A stretch of DNA of 64,000 nt. Origin: Flavobacterium azooxidireducens (GTDB taxonomy: Bacteria; Bacteroidota; Bacteroidia; Flavobacteriales; Flavobacteriaceae). A program made the position numbers and the translations under genes. Position 1 is the stretch's first letter. Every line of letters starts with the position of its first letter. The stretch covers positions 62,001 to 126,000 of the forward strand of contig NZ_CP096205.1 in NCBI RefSeq assembly GCF_023195775.1, read 5' to 3'. Shown in pieces: positions 1 through 10,582 of this stretch. Under the pieces are notes generated by a model, which was not told where the DNA came from, ran no database searches, and saw only the letters and a list, made by a program, of their open reading frames with translations.

Positions 1-765
1 ATTACTATTTATTTCTTTAATCATACAATCTAAGAAATGGTGTTTTTTATCTAAGAAAGCTACAATTGTTTTAATGTTGGGAATTTGTTTGTATTCGCTT
101 TTTAATTCTGAATAAAGATTTTTTAAATTTTCAAAATCTTCTAAAGTATCTAAAGTCATTCTAATATCAGTTCGACCCTCCACACTTTCATCAACCAACA
201 ACCAATGAATTTTAAAATCATTCGGATTTTCGTAAATGAAATTAGTTACATGTTCGTGATAAAGGTTTAAATCAGTTGATTGGTATACTTTTTTTAAAGC
301 CTCAAGAGTAACGAACTCTGTCCAAAATCCAAAATGTGTTTTTATACTAGGAAGCTGATTAACTCTAAAACCTACATAATCAAAAATATGATTGGATTGT
401 TTACAAAACTCAATTAGCTCTAGTAAGGAGTTTATGTCTAGAAAAGGATTATCGGCACAAACTCTAATAATTCGTTGAGCACTAAATTTTTCTGCTGCAT
501 CAATAAACCGTTTTAAAACATCTTCTTCATCACCTCTAAAAACGAGAATATTTTTTTGTTTTGCCAACAAGGCTAATTTGTCATCTGCAGGATTTGTTGT
601 GGTTGCCAAAACAATTGAAATTTCGGATTTCAAATGGAGAATTTTATCTATTAAAATTTCCAAAACACCTTTTTGTTCCTCAAATGGCAAAAGCATTTTT
701 TTGGGTAATCTGGTGGATCCCATTCGTGCTTGAATAATTATAGTTATAGGAGATAAATTGTTCAT
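1..765 (-). CDS. SpsF-like cytidylyltransferase (3' end outside window)
   Basis: Incomplete gene: 255 open codons run from an ATG at 763-765 to the window edge with no stop. The N-terminus reads IIIQARMGSTRLPKKML, the nucleotide-binding signature of the SpsF / acylneuraminate cytidylyltransferase (glycosyltransferase-A fold) family, followed by a conserved R-VCADNPF segment. Such enzymes activate an acidic or amino sugar with CTP in surface-glycan synthesis. The ATG directly abuts the TAA of the upstream flippase gene, so both are probably translated from one mRNA as the last visible genes of the polysaccharide operon. The exact sugar substrate cannot be told from sequence. Confidence 0.8.
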   Translation of the reverse strand, partial: MNNLSPITIIIQARMGSTRLPKKMLLPFEEQKGVLEILIDKILHLKSEISIVLATTTNPADDKLALLAKQKNILVFRGDEEDVLKRFIDAAEKFSAQRIIRVCADNPFLDINSLLELIEFCKQSNHIFDYVGFRVNQLPSIKTHFGFWTEFVTLEALKKVYQSTDLNLYHEHVTNFIYENPNDFKIHWLLVDESVEGRTDIRMTLDTLEDFENLKNLYSELKSEYKQIPNIKTIVAFLDKKHHFLDCMIKEINSN

Positions 766-2190
766 TTATAGTAGTTTTTTCTTTAAATTGAAGTAGCCAA
801 AACGTTGATTAACAATATAGATAAAAATTAAATACGGGATTGAAAACACAATCGGTTTAATCAAATAAAAGCTGTTTTTGAATAACATGGATAAACCATA
901 ATTTAAAATAAACCCAAAAAAGAAAAACATAATTAACATCTTTAAAACTAAAATGGTTTCTTTTTTAAAATCAAAAACAATTTCTCTTGAACAAAAATAT
1001 AAATAAACAAATCCCATAATAAAGTTCAAGATAACTATTGTCCATAAAACAAAGATGAAATTAGTAAACATTGAAAGTATAACAATCAAAATAACTGAAG
1101 TGATTTTCCAAATTAATTCTATTTTTAAAAGAAAATTTGCTTTACCCTTTACTTTAAAAACATTAACCACTTTGCTAACCAAAGGATAAAATATACTACC
1201 AACAGCTGCAATTTTCAAAAAGTCTGTCATTTCTATCCAATTTTCCCCCAACAAAAATTGTACTATTTCTTTAGCATTAAAATAGAAAACACAATTTATA
1301 ATTAGCATAATAAAAGTCAACCTTCGAATGTTGAGAAGAAAAATTTTCCTAAGCAATCGGTTATGTTGTTGTACTTTTACCATTGTAGGATATAATCCTC
1401 TGGCAAAGGTATTATTGATAATTTCAATTGGAACGCCCTGTAAACTTTTTGATTTTGTATAAAACCCAAGTTCTTTTACATTGAAGAAAAAAGCATAAAT
1501 CAAGTTTAAAGATTGAACATACATTCGGTTGATAAAACTAACGGCAAATAATTTTAAACCAAAACCATAAAGTGTTTTTATAGAGGCTTTACTAATTATT
1601 AAACTAGGCTTATAACGAATATTGTAAATAAGCAATAAAGTATATAGTCCAACACTAACCAACTGTTGAATGATTAAAGACAAAATGCCATACCCATAAT
1701 AGGCTAAACCAATACCAACAAAAAAGCTGATAATAGTGGCAGGAATTCTGGCTAATGTAATTTTTTTGAGATTTAATTCTTTGGTAGCTTTTACAATTTG
1801 AATTAAACCAAAGGCTTCAATAATTAAAGTTAATGATTGAAGGCGAATAAAAAAACTTAAATCTTTAAATTTATAGAAATCTTCTATAAAAGGAGAAGAA
1901 ATAAATAGTAGTAAATATAGAAATACCGAGATACTAATATTTAACCAAAAAACGGTTGAAAAATCCTTTTCATCGGCATCTTTTTTTTGAATAATCGCTT
2001 CACGCAAACCACCATCAATAAAAAGAGTAGTCATTAAGTAAAACACATTCACGATAGCTAACACTCCAAAATCACTAGGCAGAAGTAATCGAGCTAGAAT
2101 AATGCTGAGTACAAACCCAACTATTTTCAAACTGATACTTTCGATGAAAGACCATTTTACATTTTTTCGAGTAGCATTATTTAGATTCAA
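766..2190 (-). CDS. Wzx-like polysaccharide flippase (PST/MATE-like family)
   Basis: 474-aa, almost entirely hydrophobic protein with about 12-14 predicted membrane segments. It starts with a short basic stretch followed by the SLKIVGFVLSIILARLL and PSDFGVLAIV patterns typical of the oligosaccharide flippase / polysaccharide transporter (PST) family of the MOP superfamily. Its likely role is moving lipid-linked repeat units across the inner membrane before polymerisation and export by the Wza/Wzc pair encoded upstream. A 139-bp gap separates it from the previous gene, the largest gap in the cluster, so an internal promoter is possible, but I see no convincing consensus. The SpsF-like gene starts at the next base. 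Confidence 0.85.
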   Translation of the reverse strand: MNLNNATRKNVKWSFIESISLKIVGFVLSIILARLLLPSDFGVLAIVNVFYLMTTLFIDGGLREAIIQKKDADEKDFSTVFWLNISISVFLYLLLFISSPFIEDFYKFKDLSFFIRLQSLTLIIEAFGLIQIVKATKELNLKKITLARIPATIISFFVGIGLAYYGYGILSLIIQQLVSVGLYTLLLIYNIRYKPSLIISKASIKTLYGFGLKLFAVSFINRMYVQSLNLIYAFFFNVKELGFYTKSKSLQGVPIEIINNTFARGLYPTMVKVQQHNRLLRKIFLLNIRRLTFIMLIINCVFYFNAKEIVQFLLGENWIEMTDFLKIAAVGSIFYPLVSKVVNVFKVKGKANFLLKIELIWKITSVILIVILSMFTNFIFVLWTIVILNFIMGFVYLYFCSREIVFDFKKETILVLKMLIMFFFFGFILNYGLSMLFKNSFYLIKPIVFSIPYLIFIYIVNQRFGYFNLKKKLL

Positions 2191-2329
2191 AATAAAATTT
2201 GAGTTTTTTGATTGTTATCCAAGGAGAGTTTAGATTATAAACAGGTCTTAACTAATAATGATTTTGCGGCTAATATTTCTTTGCTTTGAATGTTTACAGT
2301 ACTAAATCAAAAATTAAAAATATTTAAAA

Positions 2330-3346
2330 TTATTTTTGATAATAATCTTTATACCACTTTACAAATTCTGCCACACCGAAATCAATATCAGAATGCGGTT
2401 TATAATTAAAATCGCGGGCTAATTCTTGTGTGTCGGCCCATGTTTTGTCAACATCGCCTGGTTGCATAGGGAGCATTTCTTTTGTTGCGGTGATTCCGGT
2501 AGCTCTCTCTAATGACTCAATAAAATCGAGCAATTTCACAGGTTTACTGTTTCCAATGTTATACAGTTTATACTTTGTTTGAATGGAATCTTTATTAAAA
2601 GCGTCCACAATACTTAACATTCCTCCTGCAATATCGTCAACATAGGTGAAATCTCTAGAGAGATTTCCTTGATTGAATACTTGAATGGGTTTATTGTTCA
2701 AAATTGCATCGGTAAACAAAAACATAGCCATGTCCGGTCGTCCCCAAGAGCCATAAACTGTAAAAAAACGCAAACCTATGGTTTTAATATCAAATAAGTG
2801 GCTATAAGTATGAGCCATTAATTCATTTGCTTTTTTTGTTGCGGCATACAAACTTATGGGATGATCTACATTATCTTGTACAGAAAATGGTATTTTTTCA
2901 TTTAATCCATAAACACTGGAGCTACTGGCATAAATTAATTTTTTTACACCATAATTTCTGCAACCTTCTAAAATAGATAAAAATCCGGTAACATTACTGT
3001 CAACATATTTAAACGGTTTTTCTAAACTGTAGCGAACACCGGCTTGTGCGGCCAAATTGCAAACTAAATCAAATTGTTGGCTTTTAAATAATGTATCAAC
3101 TTCAGATTTATCTTCTAAATTTAATTGAATGAATTTAAAATTTTTATGTTTTTTACTTTCAGTTACTTTATCCCACTCAACTTGATCTTTTTGAATACCC
3201 AATTCGTTGAGTCTTCCGTATTTCAGGTTCACATCATAATAGTCATTAATGTTATCCAATCCAACTATTTCATATCCTTCTGCGATTAATTTTTCGCATA
3301 AATGATACCCTATAAATCCGGCTGCACCTGTGACTAATATTTTCAT
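2330..3346 (-). CDS. UDP-glucuronate 4-epimerase-type SDR epimerase
   Basis: 338-aa extended short-chain dehydrogenase. The Rossmann motif GAAGFIGYHL is at residues 7-16, a catalytic-type SSSVYG is near residue 143, and YAATK (YxxxK) is near residue 168. The segment DNINDYYDVNLKYGRL after the first beta-alpha unit is characteristic of bacterial UDP-glucuronate 4-epimerases (Gla/LspL/capsule protein I type), which make UDP-galacturonate. This fits the neighbouring UDP-glucose dehydrogenase, which would supply UDP-glucuronate. It lies 14 bp downstream of the dTDP-glucose dehydratase gene in the same operon. Family is sure; exact substrate is inferred. Confidence 0.85.
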   Translation of the reverse strand: MKILVTGAAGFIGYHLCEKLIAEGYEIVGLDNINDYYDVNLKYGRLNELGIQKDQVEWDKVTESKKHKNFKFIQLNLEDKSEVDTLFKSQQFDLVCNLAAQAGVRYSLEKPFKYVDSNVTGFLSILEGCRNYGVKKLIYASSSSVYGLNEKIPFSVQDNVDHPISLYAATKKANELMAHTYSHLFDIKTIGLRFFTVYGSWGRPDMAMFLFTDAILNNKPIQVFNQGNLSRDFTYVDDIAGGMLSIVDAFNKDSIQTKYKLYNIGNSKPVKLLDFIESLERATGITATKEMLPMQPGDVDKTWADTQELARDFNYKPHSDIDFGVAEFVKWYKDYYQK

Positions 3347-3360
3347 TTAATGGCTTTTAA

Positions 3361-4407
3361 TTATGAATATTGCTTATCGTAATAGTTTTGATATTCTCCT
3401 GACGTTACGTTTTTCAACCATTCTTCGTTGCTCAAATACCAATCAATGGTTTTTGCTAATCCTTCTTCAAAAGTAACAGAAGGTTTCCAGCCCAATTCTT
3501 TATTTATTTTGGATGCATCAATAGCATAGCGTAAATCGTGTCCCGGTCTGTCTTTTACATAAGAAATCAATTGCAAAGAAGTTGCGGTAGAGCGACCTAA
3601 CTTTTCATCCATTTTTTGACAAAGTAATTTGACTAAATCGATGTTTTGCCATTCATTAAAACCACCAATATTATACGTTTCATGATTTTTACCTTCATGA
3701 AAAACCAAATCAATTGCAATAGCATGATCAATTACATACAACCAATCTCTGGTATATTTTCCATCGCCATATACAGGCAAAGGCTTGTTGTTGATGATGT
3801 TATGAATGAATAACGGAATAAGTTTTTCAGGAAAATGATTTGGTCCGTAATTATTAGAACAATTTGTAATAACATAAGGTAAACCATACGTTTCTCCGTA
3901 AGCACGAACAAAATGATCTGAACTTGCTTTGGAAGCCGAGTAAGGAGAATTTGGATCATAAGGCGTAGTTTCTGTAAACAAACCGGTTGCTCCTAATGAA
4001 CCATAAACTTCATCGGTAGAGATGTGATAAAATCGCTTCCCTTGCATGTTGTCTTTCCAAATTGTTTTGGCTGCATTCAGCAGATTCATCGTACCAAAAA
4101 CATTTGTTTTCACAAACGAAAGCGGATCTGTGATTGAACGATCTACGTGTGACTCTGCAGCCAAATGTAAAACTCCATCAAATTGATGCTTTTGAAAAAG
4201 TTCGTTTATAAAATCACTGTCTGTAATATCTCCTTTTACGAAAGTATAATTTGGATAATGTTCTATATCGGCAATATTTTCTAAATTTCCGGCATAAGTT
4301 AGTGCATCTAAATTATAGATTTCATAATCCGGATAGTTTGTTACAAAACGTCTTACTACGTGCGAACCAATAAAACCGGCACCTCCGGTAATTAGAATTT
4401 TTTTCAT
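3361..4407 (-). CDS. rfbB: dTDP-glucose 4,6-dehydratase
   Basis: 348-aa SDR protein of normal RfbB length. The NAD motif GGAGFIGSHV is at the N-terminus, followed by LDALTYAGNLENI, the strong HISTDEVYGSLG signature (catalytic Thr-Asp-Glu triad), YSASKA (YxxxK) and the NNYGP and PEKLIPL segments typical of RfbB/RmlB. It converts dTDP-glucose to dTDP-4-keto-6-deoxyglucose, the precursor of rhamnose and amino-deoxy sugars. Its usual partners rfbA, rfbC and rfbD are not in this window and may lie past the left edge or elsewhere. It ends 14 bp before the UDP-glucuronate epimerase gene. Confidence 0.93.
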   Translation of the reverse strand: MKKILITGGAGFIGSHVVRRFVTNYPDYEIYNLDALTYAGNLENIADIEHYPNYTFVKGDITDSDFINELFQKHQFDGVLHLAAESHVDRSITDPLSFVKTNVFGTMNLLNAAKTIWKDNMQGKRFYHISTDEVYGSLGATGLFTETTPYDPNSPYSASKASSDHFVRAYGETYGLPYVITNCSNNYGPNHFPEKLIPLFIHNIINNKPLPVYGDGKYTRDWLYVIDHAIAIDLVFHEGKNHETYNIGGFNEWQNIDLVKLLCQKMDEKLGRSTATSLQLISYVKDRPGHDLRYAIDASKINKELGWKPSVTFEEGLAKTIDWYLSNEEWLKNVTSGEYQNYYDKQYS

Positions 4408-4410
4408 AAA

Positions 4411-5688
4411 TTATAATTTTGCATCAACATTTTCTTTCAATACTCCTTTTACATCATAAATCACAGCATTTTCAGATTTAAAAAGTTGTAAATCGATGTT
4501 TAAAAATTCTTTGTGTGCAACACCTAACACAATAGCATCAAATTTAGCTTCGGGCATAGCTGTAGTGGTTAACAAATTATATTCGTGCTTTACTTCTGCG
4601 GGGTTTGCCCAAGGATCATAAACGGTAATTTCGATTCCGTAATCGCTTAAAGCTTTTATCAAATCAACAATTTTAGTATTACGAACATCAGGACAATTCT
4701 CTTTAAAAGTAATTCCTAACATCAATAATTTTGCCTTATTTATCGTAATATTCTTTTTAATCATGAGCTTTATAATTTGAGAAGCTACATAATCGCCCAT
4801 GCTATCATTCATTCGCCTTCCAGCTAAAATAATCTCAGGATGGTATCCTGCTTCTTGGGCTTTTTGAGCCAAATAATAGGGGTCAACCCCAATACAATGT
4901 CCGCCCACTAACCCTGGCTTAAAAGGAAGAAAGTTCCATTTAGTTCCGGCTGCTTCCAAAACTGCTTGTGTATCAATATTGAGTATATTAAAAATCTTGG
5001 CTAATTCATTTACAAAAGCAATATTAATATCACGTTGCGAATTTTCGATTACTTTAGCTGCTTCGGCTACTTTGATAGTTGGAGCTAAATGAGTTCCGGC
5101 AGAGATGATTGATTTGTATAATTCATTTACCTTAATACCTATTTCCGGAGTAGAACCAGCAGTTACCTTCAAAATTTTATCTACGGTATGCTCTTTATCA
5201 CCTGGATTTATTCTTTCGGGTGAATAGCCGGCATAAAAATCGACATTGTATTTTAATCCGCTTATTTTTTCTAAAACAGGAACACATTCATCTTCTGTAA
5301 CACCGGGATAAACAGTGGATTCATAAACAACAATATCACCTTTTTTCAACACTTTACCTACTGTTTCGCTCGACTTGTACAAGGGAGTTAAATCAGGTCT
5401 ATTGTTTTTGTCAACAGGAGTTGGTACTGTTACAATGTAATAATTACATTCGGCAATATCGTTAATGTCTGTTGAACAGTACAAACCAATTTCTTTTAAT
5501 GGCTGTTTGGTTAGGACAGTTTTTAACAAATCTTCTTCTACTTCTAATGTGTTATCTTTAGCAGAATTTAGTTCATCTACTCTTTTTTGGTTAATATCAA
5601 AACCTACCACCGGAAATTTGGTAGCGAATAATCTTGCCAATGGCAAACCTACATAGCCCAATCCTATAACTCCAATTTTAATTTCCAT
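4411..5688 (-). CDS. UDP-N-acetyl-hexosamine 6-dehydrogenase (WbpA/TviB-like)
   Basis: Nucleotide-sugar dehydrogenase of 425 aa from the ATG at 5686-5688. An ATG 24 bases upstream would add MDHNQNLK and overlap the previous gene; I prefer the internal start because GVIGLGYVGLPLA then sits at the usual position. It has the NAD-binding domain at the N-terminus, the catalytic-Cys segment GGHCIGVDPYYL near residue 262, and the C-terminal domain with TFKENCPDVRN. The pattern resembles WbpA/TviB enzymes, which oxidise UDP-GlcNAc or UDP-GalNAc to the uronic acid. With the WbpP-like epimerase encoded two genes upstream it suggests a UDP-GalNAcA-type branch, as in Vi antigen. Confidence 0.88.
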   Translation of the reverse strand: MEIKIGVIGLGYVGLPLARLFATKFPVVGFDINQKRVDELNSAKDNTLEVEEDLLKTVLTKQPLKEIGLYCSTDINDIAECNYYIVTVPTPVDKNNRPDLTPLYKSSETVGKVLKKGDIVVYESTVYPGVTEDECVPVLEKISGLKYNVDFYAGYSPERINPGDKEHTVDKILKVTAGSTPEIGIKVNELYKSIISAGTHLAPTIKVAEAAKVIENSQRDINIAFVNELAKIFNILNIDTQAVLEAAGTKWNFLPFKPGLVGGHCIGVDPYYLAQKAQEAGYHPEIILAGRRMNDSMGDYVASQIIKLMIKKNITINKAKLLMLGITFKENCPDVRNTKIVDLIKALSDYGIEITVYDPWANPAEVKHEYNLLTTTAMPEAKFDAIVLGVAHKEFLNIDLQLFKSENAVIYDVKGVLKENVDAKL

Positions 5689-5701
5689 TTTTAAATTCTG
5701 A

Positions 5702-7093
5702 TTATGATCCAATTGCTTGGTATTTGAATCCTATTTTGGTTAACATTTCTTTGTTTAATAAATTTCGTCCGTCAAAAACAAAAGCTGGTTTGTTCATTTG
5801 AGTATAAATTTTTTCCCAATCATATGTTTTAAACTCATCCCATTCTGTTAAAACAGCTATCGCATGTGCTCCTTTGCAAGCTTGATAAGGATCTTCAAAT
5901 GAGGTAATTCCTTTTTCATTTTCTTCTTTTGAACGCGAGTTTAAATAGTTTAAATCTGACATCACTTGCTCATTGTTTACTTTTGGATCATATACTGCCA
6001 GTTTTGCTTGTTCAAATAGCAAATCATTTGCCACATAGATTGCAGCTGATTCTCTTGTATCATTCGTGTCTTTTTTGAAAGCCCACCCCAAGAAAGCTAT
6101 TTTTTTATCGGCTACGGTATTATAAAGAGTAGCTACAATTTTCTTAGCAAATCTTGATTTTTGATGATCGTTCATGATGATTACTTGTTCCCAATAATCA
6201 GCCACTTCATTTAATCCGTATGATTTGGCAATGTAAACTAAATTTAAAATATCTTTTTGGAAACACGAACCTCCAAAACCTACTGATGATTTTAGGAATT
6301 TTGGCCCTATACGGCTATCCATTCCGATTGCTCTTGAAACTTCATTTACATCTGCTCCTGTTTTTTCGCATAATTCTGAGATGGCATTAATGGAAGAAAC
6401 GCGTTGTGCCAAGAAAGCATTTGCAACTAGTTTAGATAATTCTGATGACCAAACATTTGTAGTTAAGATTCGTTCTTTAGGAACCCAATTGGAATAAATT
6501 TCAACTAGGGCTTGTATGGCAGTATCTCCTTCCGGTGTAGACTCTCCTCCTATCAAAACTCTGTCTGGTTCAAACAAATCTTCAACGGCTGTTCCTTCTG
6601 CTAAAAATTCCGGGTTTGAAAGTATTTGATATTTTACACCATTGCCTGTGTTTTGTAAAATGCTTTTGATTGCTTCTGCTGTTCTTACCGGAAGTGTAGA
6701 TTTCTCTACTACAATTTTATCGGTTTTTGCAACTCTTGCAATTTGTCTGGCACATAGTTCTATATATTTTAAATCGGCCGCTAATCCTTTTCCTGAACCA
6801 TAGGTTTTGGTTGGTGTATTCACGGAAATAAAAATCATTTCTGCTTCTTCAATGGCTTTATCAACTTCGGTAGAAAAAAACAAATTTCTTCCTCTAGCTT
6901 CTTTAACAACTTCACTTAAACCAGGTTCATAAATAGGAATATTGTCAACGTTAGGGTCATTCCATTTTGCTATTCGCTCTTCGTTTAAATCTACAACTGT
7001 AACTTGAATATGAGGACATTTTTGTGCAATTACTGCCATGGTTGGGCCTCCAACATACCCTGCTCCGATACAACATATTTTTGTAATTTTCAT
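5702..7093 (-). CDS. ugd: UDP-glucose 6-dehydrogenase
   Basis: 463-aa enzyme with [18 protein letters not shown] at the N-terminus, [12 protein letters not shown] and the catalytic segment [13 protein letters not shown], followed by [12 protein letters not shown]. These variants and the length match the UDP-glucose dehydrogenase group that includes the animal enzymes and many Bacteroidetes enzymes. It oxidises UDP-glucose to UDP-glucuronate in two NAD+-dependent steps. It is a second, distinct dehydrogenase beside the WbpA/TviB-like one, so the cluster can make at least two kinds of uronic acid. It is co-directional with its neighbours with gaps of 13-24 bp. Confidence 0.92.
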   Translation of the reverse strand: MKITKICCIGAGYVGGPTMAVIAQKCPHIQVTVVDLNEERIAKWNDPNVDNIPIYEPGLSEVVKEARGRNLFFSTEVDKAIEEAEMIFISVNTPTKTYGSGKGLAADLKYIELCARQIARVAKTDKIVVEKSTLPVRTAEAIKSILQNTGNGVKYQILSNPEFLAEGTAVEDLFEPDRVLIGGESTPEGDTAIQALVEIYSNWVPKERILTTNVWSSELSKLVANAFLAQRVSSINAISELCEKTGADVNEVSRAIGMDSRIGPKFLKSSVGFGGSCFQKDILNLVYIAKSYGLNEVADYWEQVIIMNDHQKSRFAKKIVATLYNTVADKKIAFLGWAFKKDTNDTRESAAIYVANDLLFEQAKLAVYDPKVNNEQVMSDLNYLNSRSKEENEKGITSFEDPYQACKGAHAIAVLTEWDEFKTYDWEKIYTQMNKPAFVFDGRNLLNKEMLTKIGFKYQAIGS

Positions 7094-7117
7094 GCTTATA
7101 ATATTATTTATGTTTTT

Positions 7118-8104
7118 TTACTTTAAATTATTCCAATACCAATCTACTGCTTCTTTTAAACCTTGATCAAAAGAAAATTTTGGTTGATAGTCTAATAATC
7201 GCTTTGCTTTTTCAACGCTTGCTAATGAATGAGGTATATCGCCTACTCTTTTAGGACCATAGATTATCGGTACGTCTGCAATGGCTTTATCATAACTTGA
7301 TAAATATCCTTTCAACAAATTTACCATTTGATTCAAAGTGGTTCTATCGCCGTAGGCTGTGTTAAAAACAGTGTTAACCGACTCTTTATTAGTAGTCATA
7401 ATGGCCAATTCATTCATTTGAACCACGTTGTCAATATACGTAAAATCTCTGGAATAAAGTCCATCTCCATTAATAACTGGACTTTCATGCTTCATTAATT
7501 GCAAGACAAATTTTGGAATTACAGCGGCATAAGCACCATTTGGGTCTTGTCTTCTACCAAAAACGTTAAAATAACGTAATCCGATCGTTTCCATTCCATA
7601 TGTTCTACCAAATATTTCAGCATACAGCTCGTTTACATATTTGGTAATGGCATAGGGAGATAATGGCTTGCCAATTATTTCTTCAACTTTTGGCAAAGAC
7701 TCCGAATCTCCGTATGTTGATGAACTGGCGGCATATATAAATCTCTTCACACCTGCATCTCTTGATGCAACTAACATGTTTAAAAAACCTGAAACGTTAA
7801 CATCATTGGAAGTTATTGGATCTTTGATTGAACGGGGTACTGAACCAAGTGCAGCTTGATGCAACACATAATCAACATTTTTCACGGCTTGTTGACAAGT
7901 CTCCAAATTGCGAATATCTCCTTCAAACAATGTAAAATTAGAGTTTTTAAAAAATGGTTCAATGTTAGAACGATGGCCTGTAGCAAAATTATCAAGGCAA
8001 ACAACGTTATGACCTTTGGTTAAAAAATGTTCACATAAATTAGAGCCAATAAAGCCTGCTCCGCCTGTAATTAAAATAGTAAACTTGTCTTGAGAACTTG
8101 TCAT
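7118..8104 (-). CDS. UDP-N-acetylglucosamine 4-epimerase-like SDR (WbpP/TviC type)
   Basis: 328-aa extended SDR with GGAGFIGSNLCEHFL, the VPRSIKDPITSNDVNVSG segment and AASSSTYGDS, then YAITKYVNELYA (YxxxK). The SVPRS-P-S-NVSG pattern is that of WbpP/TviC epimerases, which interconvert UDP-GlcNAc and UDP-GalNAc or their uronic acids. Its ATG shares one base with the stop of the Wzc-like gene (TAATG), indicating translational coupling to the export kinase. It probably feeds UDP-GalNAc(A) to polymer assembly. Confidence 0.87.
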   Translation of the reverse strand: MTSSQDKFTILITGGAGFIGSNLCEHFLTKGHNVVCLDNFATGHRSNIEPFFKNSNFTLFEGDIRNLETCQQAVKNVDYVLHQAALGSVPRSIKDPITSNDVNVSGFLNMLVASRDAGVKRFIYAASSSTYGDSESLPKVEEIIGKPLSPYAITKYVNELYAEIFGRTYGMETIGLRYFNVFGRRQDPNGAYAAVIPKFVLQLMKHESPVINGDGLYSRDFTYIDNVVQMNELAIMTTNKESVNTVFNTAYGDRTTLNQMVNLLKGYLSSYDKAIADVPIIYGPKRVGDIPHSLASVEKAKRLLDYQPKFSFDQGLKEAVDWYWNNLK

Positions 8105-10572
8105 TATCGTTTGAATTTTTTTTGTATTTTTTCTTTTAAACTTGTGGGTTTTTCTTCTTCTCCGTATCCATTTGAATAATTACCATATACGTAACCATAG
8201 CCATAGCCATAACCATATCCTTGACCATAACCCGTTCCATATTTTGCTCTATTTTCAAATCCATTAAAAACGATACTAACATTTTTTAATTCCTCTCGTT
8301 GAATTCTATTGTTTAAGAGGTTAATCATCTCCTTTTTGGTATAATTTTGACGAACAATGTACAAAGTCAAATCTGCATAAACAGCTAATTCAATTGCGTC
8401 GGCAACCAAGCCAACAGGAGGTGTGTCTAATATAATATAATCATAACGCTCTTTTAGATCGCTAATAAACTTGTCCATTGTTTCTCCAATCAACAACTCT
8501 GAAGGATTTGGGGGAATTGGTCCTGAAGTAATTACATCTAGAAAAGGAATATGTGTATTTTGAATCACTTCATCTAATGATTTTTGACCGATTAAATGGT
8601 TAACAACTCCAATGTCATTTTTAATTTTAAAGTCATCAAAAATTTTAGGCTTTCTTAAATCTAAACCAACAATTATTGTTTTTTTCTCACTTAAAGCAAA
8701 AACAGTTGCAATATTAATCGAACAAAAAGTCTTCCCTTCACCACTAATTGAAGAAGTGAGCATTAATGTTTTTGCTCCCTCAATTTTATTTTTTTTATAC
8801 ATAAATTGAAGTGAAGAACGAATAGCTCTAAATGATTCTGAAAGAGATGATTTTTGTTTTTCAAATACTGCCAAATTTGACTTGGTATGCTTAATTCCGA
8901 TGATTCCTATAATTGGAATAGTTGTTAATTTACTGATATCTTCGGCATTCAAAATTGTATTTTCTAAAAAGAAAATAATGAAAACAGCTAGCAAGGGTAT
9001 AAATAACCCTAAGAAAAAGGCTAGTACATAATTCACTTTTGTATTTGGTCCGATTTGTCCATCACCAATATCCTTTGCAGGGTCTATAAAGTGAACATCA
9101 GCTAAATTGGCAGCCTTTACAATGTTTGCTTCGTTTCTTTTACTTAGGAAGTTTGTAAAGATGGCATTATTTAAATCATATTTTCTAGTAATCTTTAAAA
9201 TTTCTTGTTCATCTTCGGGCAATTTGCTTATTTCCGATTCTGCCTGATTTAATTTTGAATTAATTACAGACAAGTCATATTCTGCAGAAGTTTTTGCAGT
9301 ACTGATATTTTCTAATAAAACACTTTTTAATGCATCTATTTGAACATCAAAATCTTTAAACAATTTTGGATTTTTAACCAAGTATGGTTTTTGAGCTCTT
9401 TCTGTTGATAAAGTAATAATTTTAGAAACATTTTGAGCTATGTTCGGATCATCAATTCCTGCTACAGACGGAGCTGGTAATTTTGAAAAATCTACACTAC
9501 TTACAAGATAGTTTTTTAATGAATTGTAGTAGGCTATTTTTCTAACTATACCGTCTTTTTCAACTTCAAAGTTTAAAATCTTGTTAGAAATTTGACTGCC
9601 ACCCGTATTAATTTGATAATAATTTTTATTCTTACTAAAGGTTTTTAATTCGCTTTCATTTTCTTTTAACTTACTCTCCATTGCCATTAAAGTACTGTCT
9701 ATAAAGGCAATTGTGTTTGTAGCAAATTGATTTTTCTTTTCAAGTTGAACTTTTATAATGGTTTTTACTGTTTCATTTAAATAGGTTACTAATCTATTTT
9801 TATTTGTTCCTTGTAAGCTTAAGTTTATTAATGATGAAGCGTCTTTATCTATTCCTGTTTTTATGTTTCTATATTTTGAAACGGTTGCATCAAATGTATT
9901 AAACTTTATAAAAAACTCTTGACCAATATAATTTCCAAAATACTCTACTTTTTCTAATTGAAAATTTAAAAAAGGTAAGTTTGTAGCTTGATCAATTTTA
10001 AACCTCTTTGTAAAAACTCCTGTATTTACTCCCTTTTTTGATAATGAATTAGTATCATAAATGAATGTTTCTGAATAGTCTTCTTCAAAATTCACCGACA
10101 AATCATATTCATTTTCCGAAACAAATTTTATACTAATTAATGACTTTAGTAATTGAGGTTTAGATTTATCTAGAACAACTTTAAAAGGAACTAAACCATA
10201 CATGTCCTTTAAATAGTATTTATCTTCTTTTAAGTAATCAATAAAGAAATCCAACTTGCTAACAACCAATTCATTATGCGATCTAGACTTTAGCGTTGAT
10301 GATAAACTTTGAACTTGGTCTGATGATCCTCCCCAATTGAATACTAAACTAGTGTTGGTAGTAAAAAAAGGATTTCTTTCCTCCTTTACTGCAATTGTTG
10401 TCTGTAATTCATAAATTTTCTCTTTTCTTATATTTACATTATAAGCAATTACAAAGGCAACTATCCAACTCACAAGAAACCATTTCCAATACCCGGCTGT
10501 TTTTATAATAAAACCTTTTAAATCAAATTTTATTTGATTTTCAAAAAGTGTAAAATCTTTAGATTCAAGCAT
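8104..10572 (-). CDS. wzc: Wzc-like polysaccharide co-polymerase and tyrosine autokinase
   Basis: 822-aa inner-membrane protein. Membrane segment 1 is near residues 30-48, then a large periplasmic Wzz/GNVR-type region with coiled-coil stretches (about 50-500), membrane segment 2 near 510-537, and a cytoplasmic BY-kinase domain. The kinase carries Walker A SSISGEGKT (about 606-615), Walker A' with IIVGLDLRKP and Walker B YDYIILDTPP. The C-terminus has a Tyr/Gly tail in which GYG repeats several times, the expected autophosphorylation cluster, then a basic end. It would control chain length and export of the polymer with the Wza-like protein encoded 10 bp upstream. Confidence 0.93.
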   Translation of the reverse strand: MLESKDFTLFENQIKFDLKGFIIKTAGYWKWFLVSWIVAFVIAYNVNIRKEKIYELQTTIAVKEERNPFFTTNTSLVFNWGGSSDQVQSLSSTLKSRSHNELVVSKLDFFIDYLKEDKYYLKDMYGLVPFKVVLDKSKPQLLKSLISIKFVSENEYDLSVNFEEDYSETFIYDTNSLSKKGVNTGVFTKRFKIDQATNLPFLNFQLEKVEYFGNYIGQEFFIKFNTFDATVSKYRNIKTGIDKDASSLINLSLQGTNKNRLVTYLNETVKTIIKVQLEKKNQFATNTIAFIDSTLMAMESKLKENESELKTFSKNKNYYQINTGGSQISNKILNFEVEKDGIVRKIAYYNSLKNYLVSSVDFSKLPAPSVAGIDDPNIAQNVSKIITLSTERAQKPYLVKNPKLFKDFDVQIDALKSVLLENISTAKTSAEYDLSVINSKLNQAESEISKLPEDEQEILKITRKYDLNNAIFTNFLSKRNEANIVKAANLADVHFIDPAKDIGDGQIGPNTKVNYVLAFFLGLFIPLLAVFIIFFLENTILNAEDISKLTTIPIIGIIGIKHTKSNLAVFEKQKSSLSESFRAIRSSLQFMYKKNKIEGAKTLMLTSSISGEGKTFCSINIATVFALSEKKTIIVGLDLRKPKIFDDFKIKNDIGVVNHLIGQKSLDEVIQNTHIPFLDVITSGPIPPNPSELLIGETMDKFISDLKERYDYIILDTPPVGLVADAIELAVYADLTLYIVRQNYTKKEMINLLNNRIQREELKNVSIVFNGFENRAKYGTGYGQGYGYGYGYGYVYGNYSNGYGEEEKPTSLKEKIQKKFKR

Positions 10573-10582
10573 AAACTTAAAA